Assembly (NCBI GenBank): GCA_964539385.1
Contig: CAZIJC010000006.1
Location: forward strand, 1-64,000
Source of the DNA: JAUVZF01 sp964539385
GTDB taxonomy: Bacteria; Planctomycetota; Phycisphaerae; FEN-1346
DNA: 64,000 nucleotides
Reading direction: 5' to 3'
Part shown: one piece after another, positions 37,940-46,807 of the stretch
Position numbering within the stretch: the first letter of the stretch is position 1
Layout of the letters: every line of letters starts with the position of its first letter
Notes under the pieces: model-generated
Told to the model about the DNA's origin: nothing
What the model saw: the letters and a program-made list of their open reading frames with translations, nothing else
The model's database searches: none
Made by a program: the position numbers and the translations under genes

Positions 37940-40282
37940 ATGCGAAGCCGGTCTTTGTTGAAAAGCCTCCCTCTCCTGTCGGTTGCCATGGCGGCAGTGC
38001 TGGGCGCGAGCGCCGTCTGCAATGCTGCCGCGAAGAAGGACCCCAAGAAGGCCGACGCTGCCAAGAAGCCCCTCACCGATGAAGACGTCCGCCAGGCCAT
38101 CGAGAAAGGCCGCCAGTATCTCGTCAGTCAGGCCAAGCCCGACGGCTCGTTCGCCGTCGGCAAAATGGTCGGCGGCCACAGCGCCCTGGTCTTCATGACC
38201 CTCGCCTACATGGGCGAGCATCCCAACCGCGACCACATGTCCAACGGCCTGGTGTACCTCATGGGCCTCGACCCCGACACCGGCTTCGACAACAGGCAGG
38301 GCTACGCGCTTCCGATTCGCGTCATGGGCCTGTCGTACATCTACAAGAAAGTGTTGGGCGACCGCCGCCGCCTCGTCGCTTTGCAGGCCAAGCAGGACAT
38401 CATACGCATGCAGGCGGGCCAGACCACCACGGGCGGGTGGCGGTACAAACTCGAGCCGAACAAGGACTACGATTTCTCCGTCACGCAGTGGCCGATCCTG
38501 GCGATGCGCGACGCCCAGCGGGCCGGCATCGAGTTCCCCGACCCGCGGGGGCACCTCGCCAGGGCGCTCGCCCTCTACCTCAAGGGCCACAACAGCGACG
38601 GCGGATGGGCCTACCAGGCCGGCAAAGGCAAGTCCTACGGCTCGATGACCGCCGCCGGTCTCGCCTCGCTCTTCATCATCGCCGACTTCCTCGAACCGAA
38701 CAGCGGGTGCCCGTGCGTGCACGGCAAGAGCCGCCGCGACGTCACGCAGACCGAGCGGGCCATGGACGCCGCCCTCAAATGGCTCGGTAAGCACTTTAGC
38801 GCCAGCAACAACCCCGAAAAAGGCGGCAGGACGCTGTACTGGCTCTACTGCGTCGAGCGCGTCGGCATCGCCGCCGGCTACAAATACTTCGGCACCCACA
38901 ACTGGTACAAGGAAGGCGTTGCCGAACTCGTCAAGAAGCAGGGGAAGGACGGCAAGTGGGGCAACCTGGAGGACACCTGCTTCGCGCTGCTGTTCCTCTA
39001 CAAGGGCCGCGCGCCCATCCTCTTCAACAAACTCAAGTTCGACGGCGTCTGGAACGCCCACCGCCGCGACATCGCCAACCTGACCCACTTCATCGAACGC
39101 ACCAAGGAGCAGATGTTCCACTGGCAGATCGTTGAGTTGAGGGCCCCGCTCGAAGAACTCCACGACGCCCCCATCCTCTACATCACCGCTGAGAGCGTGC
39201 CCAACTTCACCGACGAGCAGAAGAAGAAACTCCGCGCCTTCACCGACACGGGCGGCACGATTCTGTTTGAAGCGTCGTGCGGCAGCGCGGTTGTCCGCGG
39301 CTGGTTCACCAAGTTCGCCGCCGAGATCTGGCCCGAGTGGCAACTCGTTAAACTCCCACGCGAGCACGGCGCCTGGAACGCCCTGCACCAGATGAAGGCC
39401 CGGCCCGAGGCCCTCGGCGTCGGCGACGGCGTCCGCACCGCCGTCTTCTACAGCCCTGACGACATCTCCTGCGCCTGGCAGACCCAGGCCGTTGCACGTC
39501 GCGGGTACCTGTTCGACTGGGGCATCAACCTGTACACCTACGCCACCGACGGCGCGCCCCTGCGGGCCAAACTGGCCGCACGCGGACCCGTAACGACCGA
39601 CCGATTCACCGGCACCGTCAAGGCCGGAGCGAACAAGAGTGTCCGCATCGCCCGCGTTAAACACGGCGGCAACTGGGAAGCCGGCGCCAACTACCGCGGC
39701 CTCAGCCATCTGGCCAAACACGTCCAGGCCAAGGCCGGCATCAGGCTCCAGGTTACCGAGCCGACGCAGCCGCCGTTCAACTCGGGCGGCGTCGCCGTGG
39801 CCGACTTGAAGCGCGGCCAGATCGCCTATCTGGCCGGCTCGGCGGACGTTACCCTCACGCCCGACGAGCAGGCCGCCATGAAAAAGTACCTGGCCGCCGG
39901 CGGCTTTCTCTGGGCCGAGGCCGTCACCGGCTCGCTCGCCTTCGACCAGGCGGTCCGCAAACTGGCCGCCGACATGGGCTTGACGCTGAAACTGTTGCCC
40001 GGCAGCCACCCGCTGCTGCACGGGCGCATGGCCGGCGCCGAGGGCCACAACCTGACGTCCCGCGTTCAGTTCCGCCGGGCGTTGCGTGCCCAGCGTATCG
40101 GCCGCCCGTCCGCCGAGTTCTACGGCATTCATCAGGGCTCCAAGATGGTCGGCCTGTACTCTCCCTTTGACGTTGTGTTCAGCCTGACCGGATACGAGGC
40201 CCACCGCTGTCGCGGCTACAAGGCCGAAGACGCCATGGCCGTCGGCACGAACCTGGTCCTCTACTTCTCGACCCTTAAGTGA
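37940..40282 (+). CDS. Exported squalene-cyclase-fold protein with C-terminal DUF4159-like domain
   Basis: A 780-residue protein: signal peptide (LPLLSVAMAAVLGASAVCNA), a Lys-rich linker, then prenyltransferase/squalene-oxidase repeats over residues 45-350 (SQAKPDGSFAVG, TTTGGWRYK, HNSDGGWAYQ, QGKDGKWGNLED). From about residue 395 it resembles DUF4159: APILYITAESVPNFTDEQKK, LRAFTDTGGTILFEASCGSA and FDWGINLYTYATDG. The last 180 residues resemble another alpha/beta domain of similar type (SADVTLTPDEQAAMKKYLAA, GGFLWAEAVTG). Domain pair is typical of Planctomycetota and has no assigned function. The start is an ATG without a strong Shine-Dalgarno. Confidence 0.8.
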   Translation: MRSRSLLKSLPLLSVAMAAVLGASAVCNAAAKKDPKKADAAKKPLTDEDVRQAIEKGRQYLVSQAKPDGSFAVGKMVGGHSALVFMTLAYMGEHPNRDHMSNGLVYLMGLDPDTGFDNRQGYALPIRVMGLSYIYKKVLGDRRRLVALQAKQDIIRMQAGQTTTGGWRYKLEPNKDYDFSVTQWPILAMRDAQRAGIEFPDPRGHLARALALYLKGHNSDGGWAYQAGKGKSYGSMTAAGLASLFIIADFLEPNSGCPCVHGKSRRDVTQTERAMDAALKWLGKHFSASNNPEKGGRTLYWLYCVERVGIAAGYKYFGTHNWYKEGVAELVKKQGKDGKWGNLEDTCFALLFLYKGRAPILFNKLKFDGVWNAHRRDIANLTHFIERTKEQMFHWQIVELRAPLEELHDAPILYITAESVPNFTDEQKKKLRAFTDTGGTILFEASCGSAVVRGWFTKFAAEIWPEWQLVKLPREHGAWNALHQMKARPEALGVGDGVRTAVFYSPDDISCAWQTQAVARRGYLFDWGINLYTYATDGAPLRAKLAARGPVTTDRFTGTVKAGANKSVRIARVKHGGNWEAGANYRGLSHLAKHVQAKAGIRLQVTEPTQPPFNSGGVAVADLKRGQIAYLAGSADVTLTPDEQAAMKKYLAAGGFLWAEAVTGSLAFDQAVRKLAADMGLTLKLLPGSHPLLHGRMAGAEGHNLTSRVQFRRALRAQRIGRPSAEFYGIHQGSKMVGLYSPFDVVFSLTGYEAHRCRGYKAEDAMAVGTNLVLYFSTLK

Positions 40283-40318
40283 CGTTGGGCTGGACCCAGG
40301 CATAGGGAGGACCTTGCC

Positions 40319-40897
40319 ATGAACATGCCGGTTTTTCTGATGGTGCTGATTGCAGCCGTCATCGTGTTGGTGGGGCTGGCGGGGGTGATCCTGCTCATCG
40401 TGGGCCTCGCCAAGAAGCGGACGGCCCTGTGGGTCTGCGGCATCGTCGGGATGGTCCTGGCGGGCTTGGCCCTGCTCGTGGGCGTGCCCGTGGTCCTGTT
40501 GGTTTGCCTCGGCGTTGCGAGGGGCGTCGCGGTCCACGAGGCGGCGGTCGCCGAGATGGCGGTCGCCCCTGACGCAGGTCCGAGCGAAGGGGGCAACTAT
40601 GTGCGGCAGGGCGACGGGCGGGCCGCCGCACGGGCCGAAGGCGTCGAGATCGAGGTCCGCGAGCCCGGCAGCGGCAGGGCCAGTTCGAGTTCGCAGACCA
40701 TGGCCAGCGCTTTACCGGGCAGCAGGGAGACGCGGCACGAGATCGGCCTTGGCAACGTCGATATCGTCGTCGAGAAGCGCGGCGGCCGCCTCACCCTGTC
40801 GGTCAACGGCCGCGCCTGCGGCCCGGTCCACCCCGGCGATTCGGTCGTCATCACTCCTGCCCGCGATGTTCTGGTGAACGGCCAACAGCGGCTGTGA
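40319..40897 (+). CDS. Membrane protein of unknown function
   Basis: A 192-residue protein, not recognised. Two hydrophobic segments (FLMVLIAAVIVLVGLAGVIL, residues 5-24, and VCGIVGMVLAGLALLVGVPV, residues 39-58) are followed by a polar C-terminal domain of about 110 residues ending in a beta-rich stretch (LTLSVNGRACGPVHPGDSVV). It is 36 bp after the DUF4159 gene, with GGGAGG upstream of its ATG, so the two may be co-expressed. Confidence 0.72.
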   Translation: MNMPVFLMVLIAAVIVLVGLAGVILLIVGLAKKRTALWVCGIVGMVLAGLALLVGVPVVLLVCLGVARGVAVHEAAVAEMAVAPDAGPSEGGNYVRQGDGRAAARAEGVEIEVREPGSGRASSSSQTMASALPGSRETRHEIGLGNVDIVVEKRGGRLTLSVNGRACGPVHPGDSVVITPARDVLVNGQQRL

Positions 40898-40919
40898 CCC
40901 GTTGCGCCAGCGCATGTGC

Positions 40920-40939
40920 CACGGCCCGTACGGGCCGTG
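40920..40939. repeat. Perfect 20-base palindrome CACGGCCCGTACGGGCCGTG
   Basis: Shares GCACGGCCC with 12279-12298 and the CCCGTACGGG core with REP variants. Lies just after the small membrane protein gene and may be a hybrid or related repeat. Confidence 0.65.
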
Positions 40940-41086
40940 CGTTTCTCAGCGCCGGGCGCCTTTGCTGCGCCACTCAGTCACTTTCCGCAAGGAATCACCC
41001 TTTCGGCCCGCGCCCGGACGTGGTATCATGTCGGGCCACAGAGCGTTGAGTCAATGGTGGCTCAATCGACAGCGAAAGGGAAGAAC

Positions 41087-41212
41087 ATGACCGACGAACC
41101 GCTAGAACCGCAGGTACCGGCCGAAGAGCCACAGGCGCCCGCCGAAGTGCCGGCAGCGCCCGCCGAAGCGCCGGCAGCGCCCGCCGAAGAACCGGCAGCG
41201 CCCGCCGAGTAG
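41087..41212 (+). CDS. Short Pro/Ala/Glu-repeat peptide
   Basis: A 41-residue open frame made almost wholly of PAEEPQAPAEVPAAP-like repeats. The ATG follows GAAAGGGAAG at good spacing, and the amino-acid bias resembles the S16 and L19 tails. It has no counterpart known to me. It might be a remnant of a longer protein or a real small protein; the repeated codons alone could keep the frame open by chance. Confidence 0.4.
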   Translation: MTDEPLEPQVPAEEPQAPAEVPAAPAEAPAAPAEEPAAPAE

Positions 41213-41402
41213 CCGCAGGCCTGACGCGGATCACCCGGTGGTGGTGAACTCAGTGGCATAGCGCCAAGCGATCAGGGGAGTTCTTCAGTAAGCGGTTGGA
41301 GGGTGGCCGGGGACTGTTTACACACCACCTCGCGTTTTTTCTGTCGAGGGGATTCGTCGGCGCCGCCCGTGGCAGCGGTGCTTCTGGAACGAAGGGAGGC
41401 CG

Positions 41403-43982
41403 ATGGCCAAGGCGAAACAGACCCAATCTGCCGGCAAAGCGAAGCCCAAAGCCAAGGCCGCCAAAGGCCACAAGAAGGCCCCCAAGGCGCCGAAGTCCTC
41501 CCGCGGCGCCGGCCGACGACGCGCGGGCGCCTATCGCGCCGACGCCATCAAGGTCATGAAGGGCCTGGAGGCCGTCCGCAAGCGGCCCGATATGTACATC
41601 GGCGACCGGCACCAGCGGGGGCTCCATCACCTGGTCAGCGAGGTCGTCGATAACGCCATCGACGAGGCCATGGCCGGGTTCTGCCGCAACATCCTCGTGA
41701 CGATCCATCCGGACGGCAGCGTCAGCGTCGAGGACGACGGCCGCGGGTTCCCCGTGGACCGGCACCCGGTCGAGAAGAAGCCGGGCGTCGAGGTGGCCCT
41801 GACGATGCTGCACGCGGGCGGCAAGTTCGACCACACGAGTTACAAGGTCTCGGGCGGCCTGCACGGCGTGGGCGTCAGTGTCGTCAACGCCCTGTCGGAA
41901 TGGCTGAACGTCGAAATCCGCCGCGACGGGCACGTGTGGCGGATGGGGTTTGCTCGCGGCAAGAAGACGCAGAGCCTCAAGCGGGGCAACCGGGCGAAGA
42001 AGACCGGGACGATCGTCACCTTCAAGCCCGACCGCGAAATCTTCGAGGACCCGACGTTCAAGTTCGAGGTGCTCGAGAGCCGGCTCCGCGAACTGGCGTA
42101 CCTGAACGCGGGGCTCCGGATCCGCCTCGTGGACGAGCGCGACGACCGGGAGGCCGAGTTCCGGTTCAAGGAGGGCATCCGCGCCTTCGCCAAGCACCTG
42201 AACGAGGGCAAGAACGTCCTGACTCGCAGTGTCATTTACTTCCGCCGCGCCGATCCCGCCGCCAACATCGAACTCGAGGTCGCGATTCAGTATACGGATG
42301 GATATGCTGAGAATATTCTGTGCTTCGCCAACAACATCAACACGATTGAGGGCGGGACCCACCTGTCGGGCTTCAAGTCCGCCGTCACGCGGACGCTGAA
42401 TCACTACGCCAGGAGGCAGAACCTTCTGAAGGGCGGCTCGCCCCCCAGCGGCGACGACCTGCGCGAAGGCATGACCGCCGTCGTCAGTGTCCGCGTGCCC
42501 GATCCGCAGTTCGAAGGACAGACCAAGACCAAACTCTCCAACAGCGACGTCGGCACCTTCGTCGAGACCGTGACGAACGAGATGCTGGGCCAGTACCTGG
42601 AGGAGACGCCCGCCACGGCCAGGAAGATCATCCAGAAGGCCGTCCAGGCGATGACCGCCCGCGACGCCGCACGAAAGGCACGCGACCTCGTCCGACGAAA
42701 GGGCGCCCTGGCGTCCGGCAACCTGCCCGGCAAACTGGCCGATTGCTCGGAGCGCGACCCGGCCGCCTCGGAGGTCTTTCTCGTGGAGGGCGACTCGGCC
42801 GGCGGCAGCGCCAAGCAGGGACGCGACCGCCGCACGCAGGCCATCCTGCCGCTCAGGGGCAAGATCCTCAACGTCGAGAAGGCACGCATCGACAAGATGC
42901 TCGCCCACGAAGAGATCGCCACCATCATCTCGGCCCTCGGAACCGGCATCGGCACCGACGACTTCGACGTCGCCCGCGCCCGCTACCACAAGGTCATCAT
43001 CATGACCGACGCCGACGTGGACGGCAGCCACATCCGCACACTCCTGCTCACCTTCTTCTACCGCCAGATGAAGGCGCTCATCGAGGCCGGCTACGTCTAC
43101 GTGGCCCAGCCACCGCTGTACCGCGTCCGGCGCAAGGGCAAGGAGTACTACGTCCAGAGCGACCGCGATATGCGGATGATGCTCCTGAAACTCGGCATCG
43201 ACGGCGCGACTCTGCGCTTCAACCCCGACCCGAAACGCCGCCGCAAGAAGGCCCACAAAGAGATCGCCGGGGCGAAACTCGAAGACCTCGCCGCCATCCT
43301 GACCGACGCCGAAGAACTCGTCCGCGCCATCGAACGTCGAGGCGTGCCATGGGACGTGCTGCTGGCCGGGCGAACCAAGAAGGGCGAGTTCCCCTCCTGG
43401 GCCGTGCGCATCCGCGGAAAGCTGCGGCTGTTCCACTCCTCGGCCGCCGCCACCAAGGCCATTGCCGCCGCCTATCCCAAACGCCGCCGCTCCAGGGCCA
43501 AGGGCAAGAAGCAACCCGCCGAAGAAGCGCCCGAGGAAGAACGCCCCGAACCCGAAGAACTCTTCCGCGCCCGCGACCTGACGAAACTCGCCAGGAAACT
43601 CGCGACACGCGGCATCGACGTCGCCGACTGGCACCTCGATCCACGCCAGGACGTCGGGGCCGACAAGGCCTACACCAGGTTCTCCGTCGTCGCCAACGGC
43701 GACACGGTCGACGTGGCCGGCGTTGCGCAGATCCTGCCGACGATCCGCCGCCTCGGACAGAAAGGCATGGATATCCAACGATTCAAAGGCCTCGGCGAGA
43801 TGAACGCCGAACAACTCTGGGCCACCACGATGGACCCGGCCCGCCGAACCCTCAAACAGGTCCTCATCGACGAGGTCGCCGAGGCCGAACACATCTTCAG
43901 CGTCCTCATGGGCTCCGCCGTCGAGCCCCGCCGCGCCTTCATCCAACGCCACGCCCTCGAAGTACGCAACCTCGACGTCTGA
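41403..43982 (+). CDS. gyrB: DNA gyrase subunit B with basic N-terminal tail
   Basis: An 859-residue type IIA topoisomerase ATPase subunit. After a 42-residue Lys/Ala/Pro tail, the GHKL ATPase starts IKVMKGLEAVRKRPDMYIGD with VVDNAIDEA, VEDDGRGFPV and the ATP-lid segment SGGLHGVGVSVVNALS. The TOPRIM domain has VFLVEGDSAGGSAKQGRD and DADVDGSHIRTLLL, and the end RFKGLGEMNAEQLW is canonical. ParE cannot be fully excluded, but residues such as QTKTKLSN fit both. Residues about 600-770 form an insertion with a basic patch YPKRRRSRAKGKK. It lies 14 kb from dciA, with a catabolic island between. Confidence 0.93.
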   Translation: MAKAKQTQSAGKAKPKAKAAKGHKKAPKAPKSSRGAGRRRAGAYRADAIKVMKGLEAVRKRPDMYIGDRHQRGLHHLVSEVVDNAIDEAMAGFCRNILVTIHPDGSVSVEDDGRGFPVDRHPVEKKPGVEVALTMLHAGGKFDHTSYKVSGGLHGVGVSVVNALSEWLNVEIRRDGHVWRMGFARGKKTQSLKRGNRAKKTGTIVTFKPDREIFEDPTFKFEVLESRLRELAYLNAGLRIRLVDERDDREAEFRFKEGIRAFAKHLNEGKNVLTRSVIYFRRADPAANIELEVAIQYTDGYAENILCFANNINTIEGGTHLSGFKSAVTRTLNHYARRQNLLKGGSPPSGDDLREGMTAVVSVRVPDPQFEGQTKTKLSNSDVGTFVETVTNEMLGQYLEETPATARKIIQKAVQAMTARDAARKARDLVRRKGALASGNLPGKLADCSERDPAASEVFLVEGDSAGGSAKQGRDRRTQAILPLRGKILNVEKARIDKMLAHEEIATIISALGTGIGTDDFDVARARYHKVIIMTDADVDGSHIRTLLLTFFYRQMKALIEAGYVYVAQPPLYRVRRKGKEYYVQSDRDMRMMLLKLGIDGATLRFNPDPKRRRKKAHKEIAGAKLEDLAAILTDAEELVRAIERRGVPWDVLLAGRTKKGEFPSWAVRIRGKLRLFHSSAAATKAIAAAYPKRRRSRAKGKKQPAEEAPEEERPEPEELFRARDLTKLARKLATRGIDVADWHLDPRQDVGADKAYTRFSVVANGDTVDVAGVAQILPTIRRLGQKGMDIQRFKGLGEMNAEQLWATTMDPARRTLKQVLIDEVAEAEHIFSVLMGSAVEPRRAFIQRHALEVRNLDV

Positions 43983-44093
43983 GGCTGGGACCAGGGACCG
44001 GAGACGAGCGGTGATGGAGGTGGCGGCATGGCGAACCGTTCTGTATAATCCCCCGGTCCGATGGCCACGTGGTTCTCGAGCAGGAGACAGCCG

Positions 44094-45332
44094 ATGGGGC
44101 AGGCAGAGTGCAAATCGTGGAGCCGGCGGCAGTTTCTGAAGCGCGTTGCGGTGGCGGCAGGCGGGGTCGTTGCGGCGCCGTATGTCATCGCCTCGAACGC
44201 CCTCGGCGCGGGCGATCGCCCGGCCCCCAGCAACCGCTTCGTGATGGGCTGCGTCGGGATGGGCGGCCGCGGCACGAGCGACATGCGCGGGTTCTTGGGC
44301 TTTGGCGAAATCCAGGTCGTCGGCGTCTGCGACGTTGTCGAACGCAAACGCTATGGCGCCAAACAGATCGTGGACGCCAAGTACGGCGACTCCGGCTGCG
44401 CCGCCTACAACGATTTCCGCGACGTGGTGACCCGCCGCGACGTCGACGTGGTGCTCATCGCGACGCCCGACCACTGGCACGCCCTCGTGGCCTGCGAGGC
44501 GATGAAGCACGGCAAGGACGTCTTCTGCGAGAAACCCGAGTCGCTCACCATCCGCGAGGGCCGGGCCATGGTCGAGGTGGCCCGCCGCTACGGCCGCGTC
44601 TTCTCGGGCGGCAGCCAGCGCGTCTGGGGAGATTACAACTGGCTCCACCGGATGGTGTGGGGCGGCGCCATCGGCGACGTCAAGGAGGCCTGGGTCAACG
44701 TGGGCGGCCCCTCGAAGGAGTGCCACCTGCCCGGCCAGCCCGTCCCGGCGGGCCTCGACTGGGACCTGTGGCTGGGACCGGCCCCGTGGGCGCCGTTCAA
44801 TTCCGGGCGGCTCAACTTCCGCGCCTGGCGAGACTATTCGGGCGGCGGCATGACCGACTGGGGCTGTCACGGTTTCGGCGGCGCCCTGTTCTGCTGCCAA
44901 CTGCACAAGACCGGCCCGGTGGAGATCATCCCGCCCGACGGCAAGGACGTCGAACGCCTGACCTACGTATTCGCCAACGGCGTCCGGATCTACCACGGCG
45001 GCGGCTGGGGCGGCATCCTCTCGTTCAGGGGGACCGAGGGAGAGGTCCCGGCCCGCGACCGCTCGAAGCAGACGCCGCCCAACATCCACATCCCCAACTA
45101 CAAGGGCCACGGCGGAATCTTCGGAGACTTCCTCCACTGCGTCCGGACCCGGCAGCGCCCGTTCCGCGACATCGAGATCGCCCACCGCACGGCCACCCAC
45201 GCTCACCTGGGCAACATCGCCTACTGGCTCAAACGCCCGCTGAAGTGGGACCCCGAGAAGGAACAGATCGTCGGCGATCCCGAAGCCGCCCGCTGGCTTG
45301 ACCGCCCGAAACGCGCCCCGTGGCGCCTGTAG
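44094..45332 (+). CDS. Gfo/Idh/MocA family oxidoreductase (Tat-exported)
   Basis: A 412-residue NAD(P)-dependent oxidoreductase. The Tat signal is WSRRQFLKRVAVAAGGVVAA. The Rossmann motif is GCVGMGGRGTSDM (residues 49-61), and VLIATPDHWHALVACEAMKHG with DVFCEKPESLTI is the conserved EKP block. MTDWGCHGFGGALFC near residue 260 holds the HxxD-like catalytic area. Family members oxidise sugars or deaminate; exported forms are abundant in Planctomycetota. ATG 44094 is chosen because AGGAGA precedes it at 7 bases. Similar in design to the gene at 59903. Confidence 0.92.
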   Translation: MGQAECKSWSRRQFLKRVAVAAGGVVAAPYVIASNALGAGDRPAPSNRFVMGCVGMGGRGTSDMRGFLGFGEIQVVGVCDVVERKRYGAKQIVDAKYGDSGCAAYNDFRDVVTRRDVDVVLIATPDHWHALVACEAMKHGKDVFCEKPESLTIREGRAMVEVARRYGRVFSGGSQRVWGDYNWLHRMVWGGAIGDVKEAWVNVGGPSKECHLPGQPVPAGLDWDLWLGPAPWAPFNSGRLNFRAWRDYSGGGMTDWGCHGFGGALFCCQLHKTGPVEIIPPDGKDVERLTYVFANGVRIYHGGGWGGILSFRGTEGEVPARDRSKQTPPNIHIPNYKGHGGIFGDFLHCVRTRQRPFRDIEIAHRTATHAHLGNIAYWLKRPLKWDPEKEQIVGDPEAARWLDRPKRAPWRL

Positions 45333-45353
45333 AACGGCCGAAAGCCCGAACCC

Positions 45354-46670
45354 ATGCAATACATCCTTCCGGCCATTGCGGTTCTCGTCAGCCTCCTCAT
45401 CCTGGCCATTCTGGCGGCGCTCTATGTGCGGCTGCGGCGCGGCGCATCGCCCGTCGAGGGCGAATTGCGGCAGCGTATCGGCGAACTCGAGTCCGAGGCC
45501 GACGGCCTGCGCGGCGAACTCGGCGAGGCCCGCTCTGCACGCGTCCAGGCCGAGACACGTCTCGAAGCCGAACAGGCGAACCTCCAGGAGCAGCGACGCC
45601 TTCTCGATGAGGCCGAAACCCAACTCAAAGACGCCTTCAAGGCACTCTCCGCCGAAGCGCTCAAAGACAGCCGCCAGCAGTTTCTCGGCGACGCCGGCGA
45701 GCGTCTGCGGCCCATCCAGGAACTCCTGAAGACGTACGAGGGGCGCTTGCGCGAGATCGAGAAGGCCCGCACCGACGCTTACGGCAGCCTGCGGCAGTAC
45801 CTCGACGGACTGCGCGACGCTCAGGAGGGTCTCAAGACTCAGACGACGAAACTCGAGACGGCGCTTCGCGGCTCGACGCGCGTCCGTGGCGAATGGGGGC
45901 AACTGGCACTGAAGCGCGTGGTCGAACTCGCCGGCATGTCAAAGCACTGCGACTTCGACGAACAAGCCTCCACCACGGCCGACCAGCGCCGCCAAGTCCC
46001 CGACCTGACCGTGCACCTGCCGGGCGACCGGCTCATCGTGGTCGATGCCAAGGCCCCGCTCGATGCGTATATGGCGGCCGCCGAGGCTGTCGATGATGCC
46101 GCCCGCAAAACCGCCATGGAGCGCCACGCCCAGGCGGTCCGCGGACACGTGCGCACCCTCAGTCAGAAGGCGTACTGGAGCCAGTTCGAGAACACGCCGG
46201 AGTTCGTCGTTCTGTTTCTGCCCGGCGAGTCGTTCTTCAGCGCCGCCCTGGAGGCCGACACGTCTCTGATGGAGGACGCCTTCCGCAGCAACGTGGTCCT
46301 GGCCAGTCCGGTCAACTTGATCGCCCTGCTCAAGGCGGTTGCCCACGGCTGGCGGCAGCAGGAGATGGCCGAGAACGCCCAACGCATCGGCGAGACCGGG
46401 CGCGAACTCTATGACCGCGTCCGCGTCTTCGTCGAACATTTCGGGAAGGTTGGCGACGGCATCAGTCGCGCATCCAAGGCGTACGATGCGGCCGTAGGGT
46501 CGTACGAGTCGCGCATTGTCCCGTCTGCCCGTCGCCTCCACGACCAGGCTGCCGTCGGCGATAAAGCCCTGCCCGATGTCGAACGCGCTGCCCACCCCAC
46601 CCGCCTCATCACCGACGGCGGCGACGCCGGCGAACCCGACGACAACGAGCCCGGCGCCTCGCGCGATTAA
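45354..46670 (+). CDS. rmuC: DNA recombination protein RmuC
   Basis: A 438-residue RmuC homologue. One N-terminal transmembrane segment (AIAVLVSLLILAILAALYV, residues 7-25), then a long coiled coil to about residue 130 (EADGLRGELGEARSARVQAE) and the nuclease-like core: VRGEWGQLALKRVVELAGM, RLIVVDAKAPLDAYMAA and EFVVLFLPGESFFSAAL. RmuC limits inversion between short repeats and is thought to act on DNA structures. It begins 21 bp after the oxidoreductase gene. A REP copy begins 13 bp after its stop. The neighbourhood of an inversion-limiting gene and REP transposase is probably coincidental. Confidence 0.93.
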   Translation: MQYILPAIAVLVSLLILAILAALYVRLRRGASPVEGELRQRIGELESEADGLRGELGEARSARVQAETRLEAEQANLQEQRRLLDEAETQLKDAFKALSAEALKDSRQQFLGDAGERLRPIQELLKTYEGRLREIEKARTDAYGSLRQYLDGLRDAQEGLKTQTTKLETALRGSTRVRGEWGQLALKRVVELAGMSKHCDFDEQASTTADQRRQVPDLTVHLPGDRLIVVDAKAPLDAYMAAAEAVDDAARKTAMERHAQAVRGHVRTLSQKAYWSQFENTPEFVVLFLPGESFFSAALEADTSLMEDAFRSNVVLASPVNLIALLKAVAHGWRQQEMAENAQRIGETGRELYDRVRVFVEHFGKVGDGISRASKAYDAAVGSYESRIVPSARRLHDQAAVGDKALPDVERAAHPTRLITDGGDAGEPDDNEPGASRD

Positions 46671-46682
46671 CAACGCGCGCCG

Positions 46683-46716
46683 TGTTAGCCGCGGGGCTTG
46701 CCCCGCGCGTGCCGTT
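46683..46716 (+). repeat. REP palindrome upstream of the RAYT gene
   Basis: TGTTAGCCGC, stem GGGGCTTGCCCC, GCGCGTGCCGTT: the majority form of the family. Confidence 0.92.
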
Positions 46717-46763
46717 TGAGGCAGGCGCCGCGCTCAAGCATGCAGCGCCGCGCGCCGCGCCGC

Positions 46764-46790
46764 GTCAGCCGCCCGTACGGGCGCGTGCCG
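46764..46790 (+). repeat. REP palindrome, CCCGTACGGG variant, upstream of the RAYT gene
   Basis: GTCAGCCGC, CCGTACGG, GCGCGTGCCG. Ends 17 bp before the RAYT ATG, so it is in the untranslated leader. Confidence 0.88.
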
Positions 46791-46807
46791 CTGAAAGGCG
46801 CTCGACG

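Noticed and set aside
37868..40537. An 889-codon minus-strand frame
   Set aside because: It is antisense to the DUF4159 gene, which has a signal peptide and recognisable domains.
41250..45902. A 1550-codon open frame on the minus strand
   Set aside because: It is antisense to gyrB and the oxidoreductase, with no domain or start signal; long antisense frames are expected in this GC-rich codon usage.
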